A stretch of DNA of 64,000 nt from Siccirubricoccus deserti (GTDB lineage: Bacteria; Pseudomonadota; Alphaproteobacteria; Acetobacterales; Acetobacteraceae), in contig NZ_JACOMF010000018.1 of assembly GCF_014283215.1 (NCBI RefSeq), positions 49,831 through 113,830 of the forward strand. The letters are read 5' to 3'. Position 1 is the stretch's first letter; each line of letters opens with the position of its first letter. The position numbers and the translations under genes are program-made. The notes beneath the pieces were generated by a model. It saw only the letters and a program-made list of their open reading frames with translations. It had not been told where the DNA came from and made no database searches. This document shows, one piece after another, positions 1-8,848 of this stretch.

Positions 1-1481
1 TCGGCGCTGCCGCTGGCGGAAAGCAGCGGGCCGGCCGTCGCCGGCGGCATCGCCCCGCTCGGCAGCCGCAGCACGGCACGGTCGAGCTGCACCATATCCG
101 GTGTCAGCATCGCCGCCAGTTCCAGCGATTCGGCGGCGATCCTGCCGCTGGCGCCGAGGTCGAGCACCGCCTCGTCCAGGCCGAAGGCCAGCCTGGCCTG
201 CTGCACCGTGACACGATCGAGTGCTTCCGGCGCACCGAGCTGCAGCCTCAGCCGCAGGTCGCGCAGCCGTCCGGCCGGCACCACCCGCAGCGCCGCGGCC
301 CTTGCCACCGGGGCAAGCTCCGCCGGCCACAGTCCCGGTACCTCGCCCGCCCGCACCGGCTCAAAGCCGAGATCGAGGCTGGCGCCCCAGCCGCCATCCT
401 GGAACCGCGCCTCGCCGGTCGCGGTGAGCGCCGGGCCGGAAGGGCCGCCGATCACCAGCCGCGCCTCGCTCAGCCGCAGCGCCCGGCTGCCGCCTTCGAG
501 CCGCGCCGCGAGCCGGTCGATCGGCAGCCTGGCATCGCCGAGGGCCAGGCTGCCGGCACCGCCGTCGAGGCCGATCTCCAGCCGCGCCGGACGGCCGGTG
601 GCATCGAAGGTGCCGCCGGCGGTCAGCGCCACCGGGGCGTCCAGCACCGCCAGCGGCGCCAGCGGTGGCCAGATGTCGGCGAGTTCCGCGGGACGCAGCG
701 CCGGCAGGCCGATCCGCGCCGTCAGCACCATCGGCGTGCCGCTGGCCTCGCCGGAGAGTCGGACCGGCACGCGGATGGCGCCGCTGCGGAACATCGCCGA
801 CCCCTCCCCGGCCAACCCGCCCGCGGCGGCACGGCGCAGGTCGAGCCGCGGCTCCGCCAAGGTCCAGCGCCGGCCGGTGGCGACCTCGGAGAGGATGATC
901 TCGCCGCCGTTCACCCGGATTCGCCGCAGCGCCGCATGTGCCGCACCTTCCGAGGCCGGCTGCATCAGCTCCGCCAGCAGGCCGAGCGCATCGGGCCCCG
1001 CCCCCGCCGGCGCGGGGCCGGCGACCTCGGCGGGCGGGTGCAGCGTCAGGCCGAGCGAGCCATCCGGGCGCAGCAGCGCCAGCACCCGCGGCCGGCGCAG
1101 CTCGATCGTCGCCGGCGCCACCATGCCGCGCAGCAGGGCGCGGGCGGAGAGCGTCACCGCCGCATCCGGCAGTTCCACCTGGGTGGCGCCCTCGGCGTCG
1201 AGCAGCCGGACATCGTCCAGCACGATGTCGAGCGGCGCGGCGGTGCCGCCGCGAAATCCCTCCCAGGCGATGGCGGCGCTGCCGATCTCAAGGCGCGAGC
1301 CGGCCAGCGAGGCATTCGCCGCCGCCTCGATCCGCCGGGCCAGCGGCGGCACCTCCAGCGGCCCCTGCGCCAGCCGCCAGGCCAGGGCGCCGAGGCCAAG
1401 GCCGAAGGCCACCAACAGGCCGAGCGCGAGGTTTCCGGCAAGGGGCAGCCAGCGCAACGCTTGACCGCGGGTACCGCTCAC
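1..1481 (-). CDS. AsmA-like / DUF3971 (YhdP-type) protein, C-terminus cut by window edge
   Basis: An open frame of 493 codons runs without a stop from a GTG at 1481 off the left edge, so the protein is partial. A GGAGG ribosome-binding site lies about 7 nt upstream of the GTG. The product begins with one N-terminal transmembrane segment (about residues 10-33), followed by the RLAQGPLEVPPLARRIE region and repeated beta-rich stretches (EIGSAAIAWEGF, PLDIVLDDVRLLDAEGA). These are typical of AsmA/DUF3971 proteins, which span the periplasm and are linked to phospholipid transport to the outer membrane. The family call rests on recalled resemblance; the diagnostic C-terminal domain is outside the window. 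The gene is head-to-head with glnE, with only 14 bp between start codons. Confidence 0.8.
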   Translation of the reverse strand, partial: MSGTRGQALRWLPLAGNLALGLLVAFGLGLGALAWRLAQGPLEVPPLARRIEAAANASLAGSRLEIGSAAIAWEGFRGGTAAPLDIVLDDVRLLDAEGATQVELPDAAVTLSARALLRGMVAPATIELRRPRVLALLRPDGSLGLTLHPPAEVAGPAPAGAGPDALGLLAELMQPASEGAAHAALRRIRVNGGEIILSEVATGRRWTLAEPRLDLRRAAAGGLAGEGSAMFRSGAIRVPVRLSGEASGTPMVLTARIGLPALRPAELADIWPPLAPLAVLDAPVALTAGGTFDATGRPARLEIGLDGGAGSLALGDARLPIDRLAARLEGGSRALRLSEARLVIGGPSGPALTATGEARFQDGGWGASLDLGFEPVRAGEVPGLWPAELAPVARAAALRVVPAGRLRDLRLRLQLGAPEALDRVTVQQARLAFGLDEAVLDLGASGRIAAESLELAAMLTPDMVQLDRAVLRLPSGAMPPATAGPLLSASGSA

Positions 1482-1495
1482 GCGTTCCCTCCGGC

Positions 1496-4492
1496 ATGGC
1501 TTCCACGATTCCGGCACCTGCCGACCGCCTGCCCCGACCCTACGACCCCGAAGCCGCCAGCCGGCTGGCCGAACGCTTCGCCGAGCGCGATGCCGCGGCG
1601 CGCGCCTGGGCGGCGAGCCCGGCGGGGGCGGCGCTGCTCGCCAGCCTCGGCGGCAACAGCCCCTACCTGGCCGACCTTGCGATCCGCGAGGCGCCCGCCC
1701 TGATGCGGCTGGCCGAGCGCGGCCCGGAGGATGCCTTTGCCATGGCGCTCGACCCGCTGGGCCGCGCCGACCCCGGCGCCCCGCGCGAAGCGGTGGCAGC
1801 GCTGCTGCGGCAGGCCAAGCGGCAGGCGGCGCTGATCGCCGCGGTCGCCGACCTCGGCGGGCAGTGGCCGCTGGAACGCGTCACCGGCGCGCTGTCCGAG
1901 CTGGCGGAGGCGACCATCGATTTCGGTTGCGCGCATCTGCTGCTGGCGGCGGCCGAGCGTGGCGAATTGCGTATCACCCGCGGTGCCCGTGGCGACCCTC
2001 GCGCGATCGGCAAGGGCAGCGGCCTGATCGTGCTGGGGATGGGGAAGCTCGGTGGCAGGGAGCTGAACTACTCCTCGGATGTCGACCTCATGGTGCTCTA
2101 TGACCCGGCGGCGGCAGCCTACCATAGCGACCGCGCCGGCGCCTGCTACGTGCGGCTCGCCCGCGACCTTGTGCGGCTGCTCGAGGAACGCACCGCGGAT
2201 GGTTATGTCTTCCGCACCGACCTGCGGCTGCGCCCGGATCCGGCGGCGACGCCCCTCGCCGTCTCGGTCAATGCCGCCATCGTCTACTACGAGAGCATGG
2301 GGCAGAATTGGGAGCGCGCGGCGATGATCAAGGCGCGCCCGGTGGCCGGCGACCGGGCGCTCGGCGATCAATTCCTGCGCGAGATCCGGCCCTTCGTCTG
2401 GCGCCGCCACCTGGATTTCGCCGCCGTCGCCGACATTCATTCCATCAAGCGGCAGATCCACGCGCACAAGGGCCACAAGGGCGCCGGGGCAACTGTGGCG
2501 CTGGCCGGGCATGATGTGAAGCTCGGCCGCGGCGGCATCCGCGAGATCGAGTTCACCGCCCAGGTGCTGCAACTGATCTGGGGCGGCCGCGACCCCGGGC
2601 TGCGCGACCCGACGACCCTCGGCGCGCTGGCGGCTTTGGCCGGGTCAGGCAAGCTGGACCGCCGTGCCGCGGCCGACCTTGCCGATGCCTATGTGTTCCT
2701 GCGCAACCTGGAGCACCGGCTGCAGATGGTGGCGGACCGGCAGACCCATCGGCTGCCGGAGGATGCCGCCGGGCTCGACCGCATCGCCGGCTTCATGGGC
2801 TTTCCGCACACCGAGGCGTTCACCGCCGCCTTCATGGACCATTTGGCACGGGTGGAACGGCACTACGGCACGCTGTTTGAGACGGCGCCGGCGCTGTCCG
2901 GCGAGGAGGGCGGGCCGGCCGGCGGGGTTGCCGGCAACCTCGTCTTCACCGGCGTCGACGACGATCCGGAGACGCTGGCGACCTTGCGCCGCATGGGCTT
3001 CGCCGATCCCGCCTCGGTCGCCGCCATGGTGCGCGGCTGGCATCACGGCAGGCCGCGCGCCACCCGCAGCGCCCGGGCACGGGAGCTGCTGACCGAGCTG
3101 ATGCCGATGCTGCTCGCCGCCTTCGCCCGGCAATCCCACCCGGACCAGGCGCTGGTGCGGTTCGACGCGGTGCTGATGCGGCTGCCGGCCGGGGTCCAGG
3201 TGCTGAGCCTGCTGCACCGCAACCCGGCGATGCTCGACCGGGTCGCCGGCATCCTCGGTGCAGCGCCGCAACTGGCCGACCACCTGGCGCGCAACGTCGC
3301 CGCGCTGGACGGACTGCTGGCCGGCGCCGCCGCCCCGGCCGGCGCCGACCCCGCCGCCGCGCTGCCGGCGCTGATCAAGGAAGCGCGCCACCTGGACGAG
3401 GCGCTGGAGGCGGCCCGGCGGATCGCCACCGCGCGGAAATTCGAGATCGACGCGGCGGCGCTGGAGGGCACCCTCGACACCGACACCGCCGGCGAGCTGC
3501 GCTCCGACCTCGCCGACAGCGCCATCGCCGCGCTGCTGCCGCGCATCGCCGCGGATTTCGCCGAACGCTACGGCCGCGTCCCGGGCGGGGCGCTGGCGGT
3601 GCTGGCGATGGGAAAGCTTGGCGGGCGGGAGATGCTGCCGGGCTCCGACCTCGACCTGGTGGTGCTGTACGACCACGATCCCGAAGCCACCGAGAGCAGC
3701 GGCGGGCGGCGGTCCCTCGCACCTTCGGAGTATTTCATCCGGCTGGCGCCGCAGATCGTCTCCGCCATCACCGCACCGGGCGCCGAGGGCAGGCTGTGGG
3801 AGGTCGACATGCGGCTCAGGCCTTCGGGCAACAAGGGCCCGGTCGCCATCCGCCTCTCCTCCTTCGAGCAGTACCACCGGGAGAATGCCTGGACCTGGGA
3901 GCGGATGGCGCTGACGCGGGCCCGGCCGATCGCCGGGCCGCCGGCGCTGAAGCGCCGCATCGTTGAGGTGCTGCGGGCCTCCATCCTGAAGCCCGGCGCG
4001 GCGGAGTCGGCGCTGGCCGATGCCGCGGCGATGCGCGTCCGGATGCTGAAGGAGCTGCCGGCCGAAGGCCCTTGGGACGTGAAGGCGATGCCCGGCGGGC
4101 TGATCGAGGTGGAGTTCATCGCCCAGGCGCTGCAACTCCGCCACGGGCCGGCGCACCCGGAGGTGCTGGCGACGACGACGCGCACCGCCCTCGCCCGGCT
4201 TGGCAAGGCGGGGGTGCTGCCGGCGGAGGAGGTGGCGGCGCTGGTCACCGCCGACCGGCTGTGGCGGACGGTAATCGGGCTGGTGCGACTGACCCAGGGC
4301 CGGACGCGTGAGGCCAACCTGCCAGCGCCGGCGACCGAGGCGATGCTGCGCGCGGTGGCGCCGCTGCTGGACCCGGCGCCGGTTGACCTTCCCGGCTTGC
4401 GCGCTCAGATGCAAGCCATTGCCGGAACGGTGCGGATGATCTTCGAGCGCCGGGTCGGCCGCCTGGGACCAGTGGCGGGGGTGGCGGAATGA
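1496..4492 (+). CDS. glnE: Bifunctional glutamine synthetase adenylyltransferase/removase
   Basis: GlnE adds and removes AMP on glutamine synthetase under control of PII, setting ammonium assimilation. The 998-residue product has the expected duplicated architecture. The N-terminal nucleotidyltransferase core carries GMGKLGGREL at about 180 with metal-binding Asp195/Asp197 (SDVD). The C-terminal core carries AMGKLGGREM at about 703 with Asp718/Asp720 (SDLD). Each core is followed by a helical GlnE-type domain, including the GGIREIEFTAQ and GGLIEVEFIAQ repeats. The ATG at 1496 is chosen because the family N-terminus starts around PADRLPRP; upstream in-frame codons overlap the divergent gene. 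Its stop overlaps the next gene by 4 nt (ATGA), so the peroxiredoxin is probably translationally coupled. Confidence 0.97.
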   Translation: MASTIPAPADRLPRPYDPEAASRLAERFAERDAAARAWAASPAGAALLASLGGNSPYLADLAIREAPALMRLAERGPEDAFAMALDPLGRADPGAPREAVAALLRQAKRQAALIAAVADLGGQWPLERVTGALSELAEATIDFGCAHLLLAAAERGELRITRGARGDPRAIGKGSGLIVLGMGKLGGRELNYSSDVDLMVLYDPAAAAYHSDRAGACYVRLARDLVRLLEERTADGYVFRTDLRLRPDPAATPLAVSVNAAIVYYESMGQNWERAAMIKARPVAGDRALGDQFLREIRPFVWRRHLDFAAVADIHSIKRQIHAHKGHKGAGATVALAGHDVKLGRGGIREIEFTAQVLQLIWGGRDPGLRDPTTLGALAALAGSGKLDRRAAADLADAYVFLRNLEHRLQMVADRQTHRLPEDAAGLDRIAGFMGFPHTEAFTAAFMDHLARVERHYGTLFETAPALSGEEGGPAGGVAGNLVFTGVDDDPETLATLRRMGFADPASVAAMVRGWHHGRPRATRSARARELLTELMPMLLAAFARQSHPDQALVRFDAVLMRLPAGVQVLSLLHRNPAMLDRVAGILGAAPQLADHLARNVAALDGLLAGAAAPAGADPAAALPALIKEARHLDEALEAARRIATARKFEIDAAALEGTLDTDTAGELRSDLADSAIAALLPRIAADFAERYGRVPGGALAVLAMGKLGGREMLPGSDLDLVVLYDHDPEATESSGGRRSLAPSEYFIRLAPQIVSAITAPGAEGRLWEVDMRLRPSGNKGPVAIRLSSFEQYHRENAWTWERMALTRARPIAGPPALKRRIVEVLRASILKPGAAESALADAAAMRVRMLKELPAEGPWDVKAMPGGLIEVEFIAQALQLRHGPAHPEVLATTTRTALARLGKAGVLPAEEVAALVTADRLWRTVIGLVRLTQGRTREANLPAPATEAMLRAVAPLLDPAPVDLPGLRAQMQAIAGTVRMIFERRVGRLGPVAGVAE

Positions 4493-4983
4493 GCGGAGCG
4501 GATCTGGCCGAGGGCGCCCCGGCGCCGGGCTTCACCATGCCAGCGAGCGGCGGGCGGACCGTCAGCCTGGAAGGGCTGAAGGGCAAGCCCTTCCTGCTGT
4601 ACTTCTACCCGAAGGCGGATACCTCCGGCTGCACCAAGCAGGCCTGCGGCATCCAGGAGGCGCTGCCGCAATTCAACACGCTCGGGCTGACGGTGATCGG
4701 TGTGAGCCCCGACAAGATGCCGCCGATCGAGAAATTCGCGAAGAAATACGGGTTGGAGTTCCCGCTGGCCTCGGACGAGAACCATGCGGTGGCCGAGGCC
4801 TATGGCACCTGGGTGGAGAAATCCATGTACGGCCGGAAGTACATGGGCATGGAGCGCAGCAGCTTCCTCATCGGTGCCGATGGGCGGGTGTTGAGGCATT
4901 GGAAAAAGGTGAAACCGGCTGAGCACACGGCCGAAGTTTTGAAGGCAGCCCGGGCGCTCCAGGCGCTGGAAGTTCGGTCATAG
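4489..4983 (+). CDS. bcp: Peroxiredoxin, Bcp/PrxQ type
   Basis: A 164-residue thiol peroxidase of the AhpC/TSA superfamily that reduces hydrogen peroxide and organic hydroperoxides in the cytoplasm using thioredoxin. The active-site segment DTSGCTKQAC places the peroxidatic cysteine at residue 48 and the likely resolving cysteine five residues later at 53, the atypical 2-Cys spacing of Bcp/PrxQ. The thioredoxin-fold strand FLLYFYPKAD precedes it and the C-terminal half has the usual RSSFLIGADG strand. Length is typical of the family. It starts inside the last codon of glnE, so both are read from one message. The assignment to Bcp rather than another peroxiredoxin subfamily rests on Cys spacing. 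Confidence 0.93.
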   Translation: MSGADLAEGAPAPGFTMPASGGRTVSLEGLKGKPFLLYFYPKADTSGCTKQACGIQEALPQFNTLGLTVIGVSPDKMPPIEKFAKKYGLEFPLASDENHAVAEAYGTWVEKSMYGRKYMGMERSSFLIGADGRVLRHWKKVKPAEHTAEVLKAARALQALEVRS

Positions 4984-5338
4984 TTCCGATGAATATTAAA
5001 GAGCCGCGTCGGCGCCCAAGCTCGCCTCGCATGAGGCGTCTCGGCAAGCGGCGTTGCTATCCTTGCCGTCGGTTGGGCGGGGAGTGAGCCGGGCAAAGGC
5101 AGCGAGAGGCCCGCTACGTCACGCATATCCGGCGGAGCATGCGGTGGCGTCGTAGCCAATATCGCAGTTGCGCTGCTGCGAAAGGTTCGGCGTTGGGTCG
5201 AAGGCAGTATCGCCGCAGGTCTGGCGGACTCCCGCCCACAGGGTCAGCCGGTCCTCCAGCAGCCGTTGCGACAGCTCCGTATAGAGGCCGAGATGCTGCC
5301 GGTCTGGTTGTTGTCCTGCGGTGGAACCTGGCCGGTGA
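4984..5338. other. Gene-poor stretch with a possible decayed minus-strand coding remnant
   Basis: No intact gene is supported here. A small hairpin (CGCCTC 5023-5028 with GAGGCG 5033-5038) follows the peroxiredoxin stop and may help end its transcript. On the minus strand, between about 5340 and the stop at 5119, a protein-like stretch (YTELSQRLLEDRLTLWAGV, then FDPTPNLSQQRNCDIGYD) continues from VPPQDNNQTGSISASI in another frame. It could be the C-terminal end of an exported protein broken by a frameshift. I do not recognise the family. Confidence 0.3.
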
Positions 5339-5339
5339 C

Positions 5340-5700
5340 GCCGCCCGGCAGGAGGATACCATGCCGCTGAATGCCGGCGGCCTCTGCTGCACGGTGCGCG
5401 GCGACATCCTGCGGGCGCTCGACGGCTTGGCCGCCAGGGTGGCGGAGGGGCGGCCGATCCGGCATGTGGTGATCGAGACCACCGGTCTTGCCGACGCCGC
5501 GCCCCGATGCGCAGCCGGAGGCGGTGAAGCAGATCGCGGTCGCCGATCGGCTGGTGCTGACCCAGACCGACCTCGTGGCGGCCACCGCAACCGCCGCCCT
5601 GAAACAGCGGCTTCGCGCTCTGAACCCGGGTGCGCCGCTGCACCGGACGGTGGAGATCGGCCCGGACATCCGGCTCGCGGCCGGTGGGTCTTCCCCGGCG
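5340..5700 (+). pseudogene. Broken CobW/COG0523-family GTPase remnant
   Basis: Two pieces of a CobW-type metal-chaperone GTPase survive in different frames. The first (about 5350-5500) reads GGLCCTVRGDILRALDGLAA and HVVIETTGLADAAP, matching the CxCC metal motif region (first Cys replaced by Leu) and the switch segment. The second (about 5500-5675) reads QPEAVKQIAVADRLVLTQTD and LKQRLRALNPGAPLHRT, matching the NKxD-type guanine-binding strand and following helix. The Walker A N-terminus is missing, roughly 50-60 residues between the pieces are deleted with a frame change, and the C-terminal domain is absent. A functional product is not expected. COG0523 proteins often deliver zinc or cobalt to enzymes. 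Confidence 0.75.
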
Positions 5701-5715
5701 GGAGCAGGCTCCTCC

Positions 5716-6519
5716 CTATCCGCCCACCAGCTTCGCCACCGCATAGGCGACCGCCGCGGCCAAGCCACCGATGCCCAGGGTCTGCACCGCGCCGCGCAGC
5801 GCCGGCAGCCCCGTCGCCCGCGCCTTCAGCCAGCCGAAGCCGAACAGCGCCGTGCCGGTCAGCAGCGCCGAGACCAGCAGCGCCGGCCGCGTCTCCGCGA
5901 TCAGCATGTAGGGCGCGAGCGGGATCAGCCCGCCCACAACATAGGCGCTGCCGATGGTCACGGCGCTCGCCGCGGCGCGGCCGGGCGTCGGCTCGGCCAG
6001 TTCGAGTTCGAAGCGCATCATGAAATCCACCCAGCGCCGGCGGTCGGAGGCGATGGCCTCGGTCGCCCGCGCCAGCACCTCGCCGCGCAGCCCGTAGCGG
6101 TGCAGGATCGCCGAAACCTCCCATTTCTCGCGGTCCGGGTAGTCCCTGGTCTCCTGCTCCTCGCGCCGCCGCTCGGCGCCGTAATGCTGCGCATCGGTCC
6201 GCGCCGCGAGATAGCCGCCGAGCCCCATCGCCACGCAGCCCGCGGCGATCTCGGCCAGCCCGGCGGTCACGATCAGCGGGTTGGCGGCGGCCGCGCCGGT
6301 CAGCCCCGCCGCCAGCGCGAAGGGCACGGTCAGCCCATCGGCCGTGCCGATGACCAGGTCCCGCACCATCTGCGAGGCGGTGAAATGCTGCTCCCCTTCC
6401 GGCGGGCCGGGCGGCTGCGGCGGCAGCCCTTCCCGATAGGGCGCGGGCGCCAAGCCGGTCGAGGGCTGTGACGGGGTAGTCTCCATGCCCCGCTGCATAC
6501 GCGATCCCCGCCCCGCCAT
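5716..6519 (-). CDS. VIT1/CCC1 family (vacuolar iron transporter-like) membrane protein
   Basis: A 267-codon frame encodes an integral membrane protein of the VIT1/CCC1 family, which export or sequester Fe(II)/Mn(II). The first helix region MVRDLVIGTADGLTVPFALA with its DGLTVPF signature, the next helix with the conserved Gly-rich GCVAMGLGGYLAARTDAQHY, and a charged cytoplasmic stretch (ERRREEQETRDYPDREKWE), where metal ligands lie in plant VIT1, are all visible. Three further hydrophobic segments follow. Starts at 6519, 6498 and 6486 are possible; 6486 (METTPSQ) would remove a basic, low-complexity leader. It is divergent from the NHL-repeat gene. Substrate is not determined by the sequence. 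Confidence 0.85.
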   Translation of the reverse strand: MAGRGSRMQRGMETTPSQPSTGLAPAPYREGLPPQPPGPPEGEQHFTASQMVRDLVIGTADGLTVPFALAAGLTGAAAANPLIVTAGLAEIAAGCVAMGLGGYLAARTDAQHYGAERRREEQETRDYPDREKWEVSAILHRYGLRGEVLARATEAIASDRRRWVDFMMRFELELAEPTPGRAAASAVTIGSAYVVGGLIPLAPYMLIAETRPALLVSALLTGTALFGFGWLKARATGLPALRGAVQTLGIGGLAAAVAYAVAKLVGG

Positions 6520-6595
6520 GCCAGCGCCGTGCGGACGGCTTTACAGCGGCAGCGTGCGGCGCGAGCCTCGGCGCAACAGCGGGAGGGATCGTGCG

Positions 6596-7549
6596 ATGGC
6601 GGAGAGTTTGGGCGAAGGCGAGTGGCGCTACGCGCCGGTGCCGGGCTGGGGCACCCTGCCCGAAGGCTGGTCGCTGAAGGAGACCGCGGCCGTCGCCGTG
6701 GACCGGCAGGACCGGGTCTATGTGTTCAACCGCGGCGAGCACCCGATGGTGATCTTCGATCGCGAGGGCAAATTCCTCGGCTCCTGGGGCGAGGGATTGT
6801 TCACCCGGGCGCATGGCCTGCATCTCGGCCCGGATGACACGCTGTGGTGCACCGATGACGGCGACCACAGCGTGCGCAAATGCACCCTCGACGGCCGCGT
6901 GCTGCTGACCATCGGCTTGCCCGGCAAGCCGGCGCCCTACATGTCCGGCAAGCCCTTCAACCGCTGCACCCATACGGCACTGTCACCCGAAGGCGATATC
7001 TATGTCTCCGACGGCTACGGCAACGCCCAGGTCCACAAATATTCGCCCGAAGGGAAGCACCTGTTCTCCTGGGGTGGTTCGGGCACCGAGCCGGGGCAGT
7101 TCAACCTGCCGCACAACATCGTCTGCGACGACGCCGGGCTGGTCTATGTCGCCGACCGCGAGAGCCATCGGGTGCAGATCTTCGACGGCAAGGGCAAGTA
7201 TCAGGGCCAGTGGAACAATCTGCACCGGCCCTGCTCGCTGTTTCTCGGCAAAGGCAAATGCCCCTGCTGCTACGTCGGCGAGCTGGGGCCGGCGCTGCCA
7301 GTGAACATCAAGGCACCGAACCTCGGCCCGCGCATCAGCGTATTGTCGATGGAGGGCAAGCTGCTCGGCCGCTTCGGCGAGTTGGGCACCGAGCCGGGAC
7401 AATTCCTCTCGCCGCATGGGCTTGCGGTGGACAGCCATGGCGACATCTATGTCGGTGAGGTCGCCCATACCGCCTGGCCGCGGTACAACGACGGCAGGCC
7501 GCCACCGCCGGAAGGCGTGCGCAGCCTGCAGAAGCTGCGGAAGCTGTAG
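6596..7549 (+). CDS. NHL-repeat beta-propeller protein (peptidyl-alpha-hydroxyglycine lyase-like)
   Basis: A 317-residue protein built of NHL repeats, recognisable as recurring VAVDRQDRVYVFNRGEHP, LHLGPDDTLWCTDDGDHSVR, PEGDIYVSDGYGNAQVHKYS, VCDDAGLVYVADRESHRVQI and LAVDSHGDIYVGEVAHT units, giving a six-bladed propeller. Annotation pipelines often label such proteins as peptidyl-alpha-hydroxyglycine alpha-amidating lyase because they resemble the lyase domain of eukaryotic PAM; a bacterial amidation role is not established. No signal peptide is seen, so a cytoplasmic location is likely. The ATG at 6596 is preferred because GGGAGG at 6581-6586 precedes it, and the upstream extension is Arg-rich and unlike the family. 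Confidence 0.85.
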   Translation: MAESLGEGEWRYAPVPGWGTLPEGWSLKETAAVAVDRQDRVYVFNRGEHPMVIFDREGKFLGSWGEGLFTRAHGLHLGPDDTLWCTDDGDHSVRKCTLDGRVLLTIGLPGKPAPYMSGKPFNRCTHTALSPEGDIYVSDGYGNAQVHKYSPEGKHLFSWGGSGTEPGQFNLPHNIVCDDAGLVYVADRESHRVQIFDGKGKYQGQWNNLHRPCSLFLGKGKCPCCYVGELGPALPVNIKAPNLGPRISVLSMEGKLLGRFGELGTEPGQFLSPHGLAVDSHGDIYVGEVAHTAWPRYNDGRPPPPEGVRSLQKLRKL

Positions 7550-7592
7550 CGCGGACCGCTACGTGAATCCGCCCTGCAAACGATAGGCTACT

Positions 7593-7624
7593 GCGGATTG
7601 GCATTCGGACTGAATGCAATCCGC
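7593..7624 (+). repeat. Long imperfect hairpin
   Basis: GCGGATTGGCATTC (7593-7606) pairs with GAATGCAATCCGC (7612-7624) with one bulged G and a 5-nt loop. It lies between the NHL gene and the next gene. It has no T-run, so it is a weak terminator candidate or an RNA-processing structure. Confidence 0.45.
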
Positions 7625-7726
7625 TGTAGCCACCACGGCACACCTCTCCGGCTTCGTCGGGTGAGCGGTTTACCAGGACCCGTGTCCTCGCTAGGCTGGT
7701 CCTGGCATCTTGCACGGGAGGAGGTC

Positions 7727-8152
7727 ATGCAGTTCATCTGCGACGCCCCGGGGCAGAAGACCTGGTTCCGCATCGAGACGGAGGCCGAGGCTGCCCGCGA
7801 ATCGGAACTCATGCGCCACGCGGTGGAGAAGCACTTCCAGCAGGCGCATGAGGAGGCTTCGCAATCCTACAGGCCGGCGCCCGGTCCGATCTTCGAGCAG
7901 GACATCGGGCGCGGCGCGCATATCCAGCGCACCATGCCGCTGTTCCTGACGTTGCGGGACGGCGAGGGGAACGCGCTGGCCACCGCGATGCTGCCACAGG
8001 CAGGGCAGCAGGGCACGTCCGTCACGCCGATCGTCGTCGGCCCGGCGAACAGCGACCCCTACCCGGCGCATGGCGATGCCATCGAGGCGCTGGGCCGGCA
8101 CTTCGGCCGCACCCTGGACCGCGCCCGCTGCTATCCCTATCGGCGCGGCTGA
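7727..8152 (+). CDS. Hypothetical protein, 141 aa
   Basis: I do not recognise a family. The ATG at 7727 is chosen because a strong GGGAGGAGG ribosome-binding site sits at 7715-7724; the frame is open further upstream but that part is compositionally unlike protein. The product starts MQFICDAPGQKTWFRIETEA and has a charged helical N-terminal half (EAARESELMRHAVEKHFQQA), a middle segment PAPGPIFEQDIGRGAHIQRT and a C-terminus ending RTLDRARCYPYRRG. No signal peptide or membrane segment is visible, so it is probably soluble and cytoplasmic. Codon use matches neighbouring genes, which supports real coding. Confidence 0.7.
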   Translation: MQFICDAPGQKTWFRIETEAEAARESELMRHAVEKHFQQAHEEASQSYRPAPGPIFEQDIGRGAHIQRTMPLFLTLRDGEGNALATAMLPQAGQQGTSVTPIVVGPANSDPYPAHGDAIEALGRHFGRTLDRARCYPYRRG

Positions 8153-8164
8153 TAGCCCGCGACG

Positions 8165-8839
8165 TCAGACCGGCTGCAGGCCCTTCGACCGCAGCATCGC
8201 CGGGGTCGCCGTCCCGACCAGGAAGCGCAGCAGCGCCGCGGCTTCCACCGGCCGCGCAGAGCCGGCGAAGACCGCGCCGGAGAACACCACCGTGGTCTGC
8301 AGCCCCTCCGGCAGCGGCCCGACGATATCCACCCCCTCCACCGCCATCAGCTCGCTGATCTGCTGCACCGCCACCACCGCCTCGCCGCGCACCACGCGCT
8401 CCGCGGTGAAACCCTGCGGGATGACGATGGCCTTGGCGTTCACCGTCTCCGCCAACCCCAGCCGCTTCAGCAGCCCGGCGAAATAGATGCCGCTGGCGCC
8501 GGCGCGCGAATAGGCGATGGAAGGCACCGTCTCCAGCAGCCGCATGAAGGCCTCCGGTGTGGCGATGTCGGGCTTCGGCGCGCCGGCCTTCACCGCGATG
8601 CCGACACCGGAGGCCGCCAGATCCACCCGCGTTCCGGCCGCCAGCACGCCCTTGGCGGTCAGCGCCTCGATTCCCTCCGCGGTCAGGATCGCGGCATCGC
8701 CGCTCTCACCTCCGGCGATGCGCTCCAGGATGGCGGCGGTCGGGCCGTAGCTGGCGGCGACCTTGCCTGGGTAGCGCGGCAGCACCTCCCGCAGCACGCC
8801 GGTCAGGCCGAGGGTGGAGAGCAGCGCAAGCTCGGACAT
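8165..8839 (-). CDS. Periplasmic-binding-protein-fold (ModA-like) solute-binding protein
   Basis: A 224-residue type-2 periplasmic-binding fold resembling molybdate-binding-like substrate proteins: LLSTLGLTGVLREVLPRYP at the N-terminus (the usual strand-helix that binds oxyanions), a central AILTAEGIEALTAKGVL with the hinge strand, and VPSIAYSRAGASGIYFAGLL before the second lobe. It lacks a signal peptide at the annotated start, which is odd for an ABC transporter binding protein and fits the short cytoplasmic or sensor-like members of this family. It lies 9 nt downstream of the LLM oxidoreductase and is probably cotranscribed. No permease or ATPase is nearby, so ligand and role are open. Confidence 0.75.
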   Translation of the reverse strand: MSELALLSTLGLTGVLREVLPRYPGKVAASYGPTAAILERIAGGESGDAAILTAEGIEALTAKGVLAAGTRVDLAASGVGIAVKAGAPKPDIATPEAFMRLLETVPSIAYSRAGASGIYFAGLLKRLGLAETVNAKAIVIPQGFTAERVVRGEAVVAVQQISELMAVEGVDIVGPLPEGLQTTVVFSGAVFAGSARPVEAAALLRFLVGTATPAMLRSKGLQPV

Positions 8840-8848
8840 CGGGCTTTC

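Noticed and set aside
5114..6973. A 619-codon minus-strand frame
   Set aside because: It crosses the VIT1-like gene in another frame and the NHL gene antisense; no protein features.
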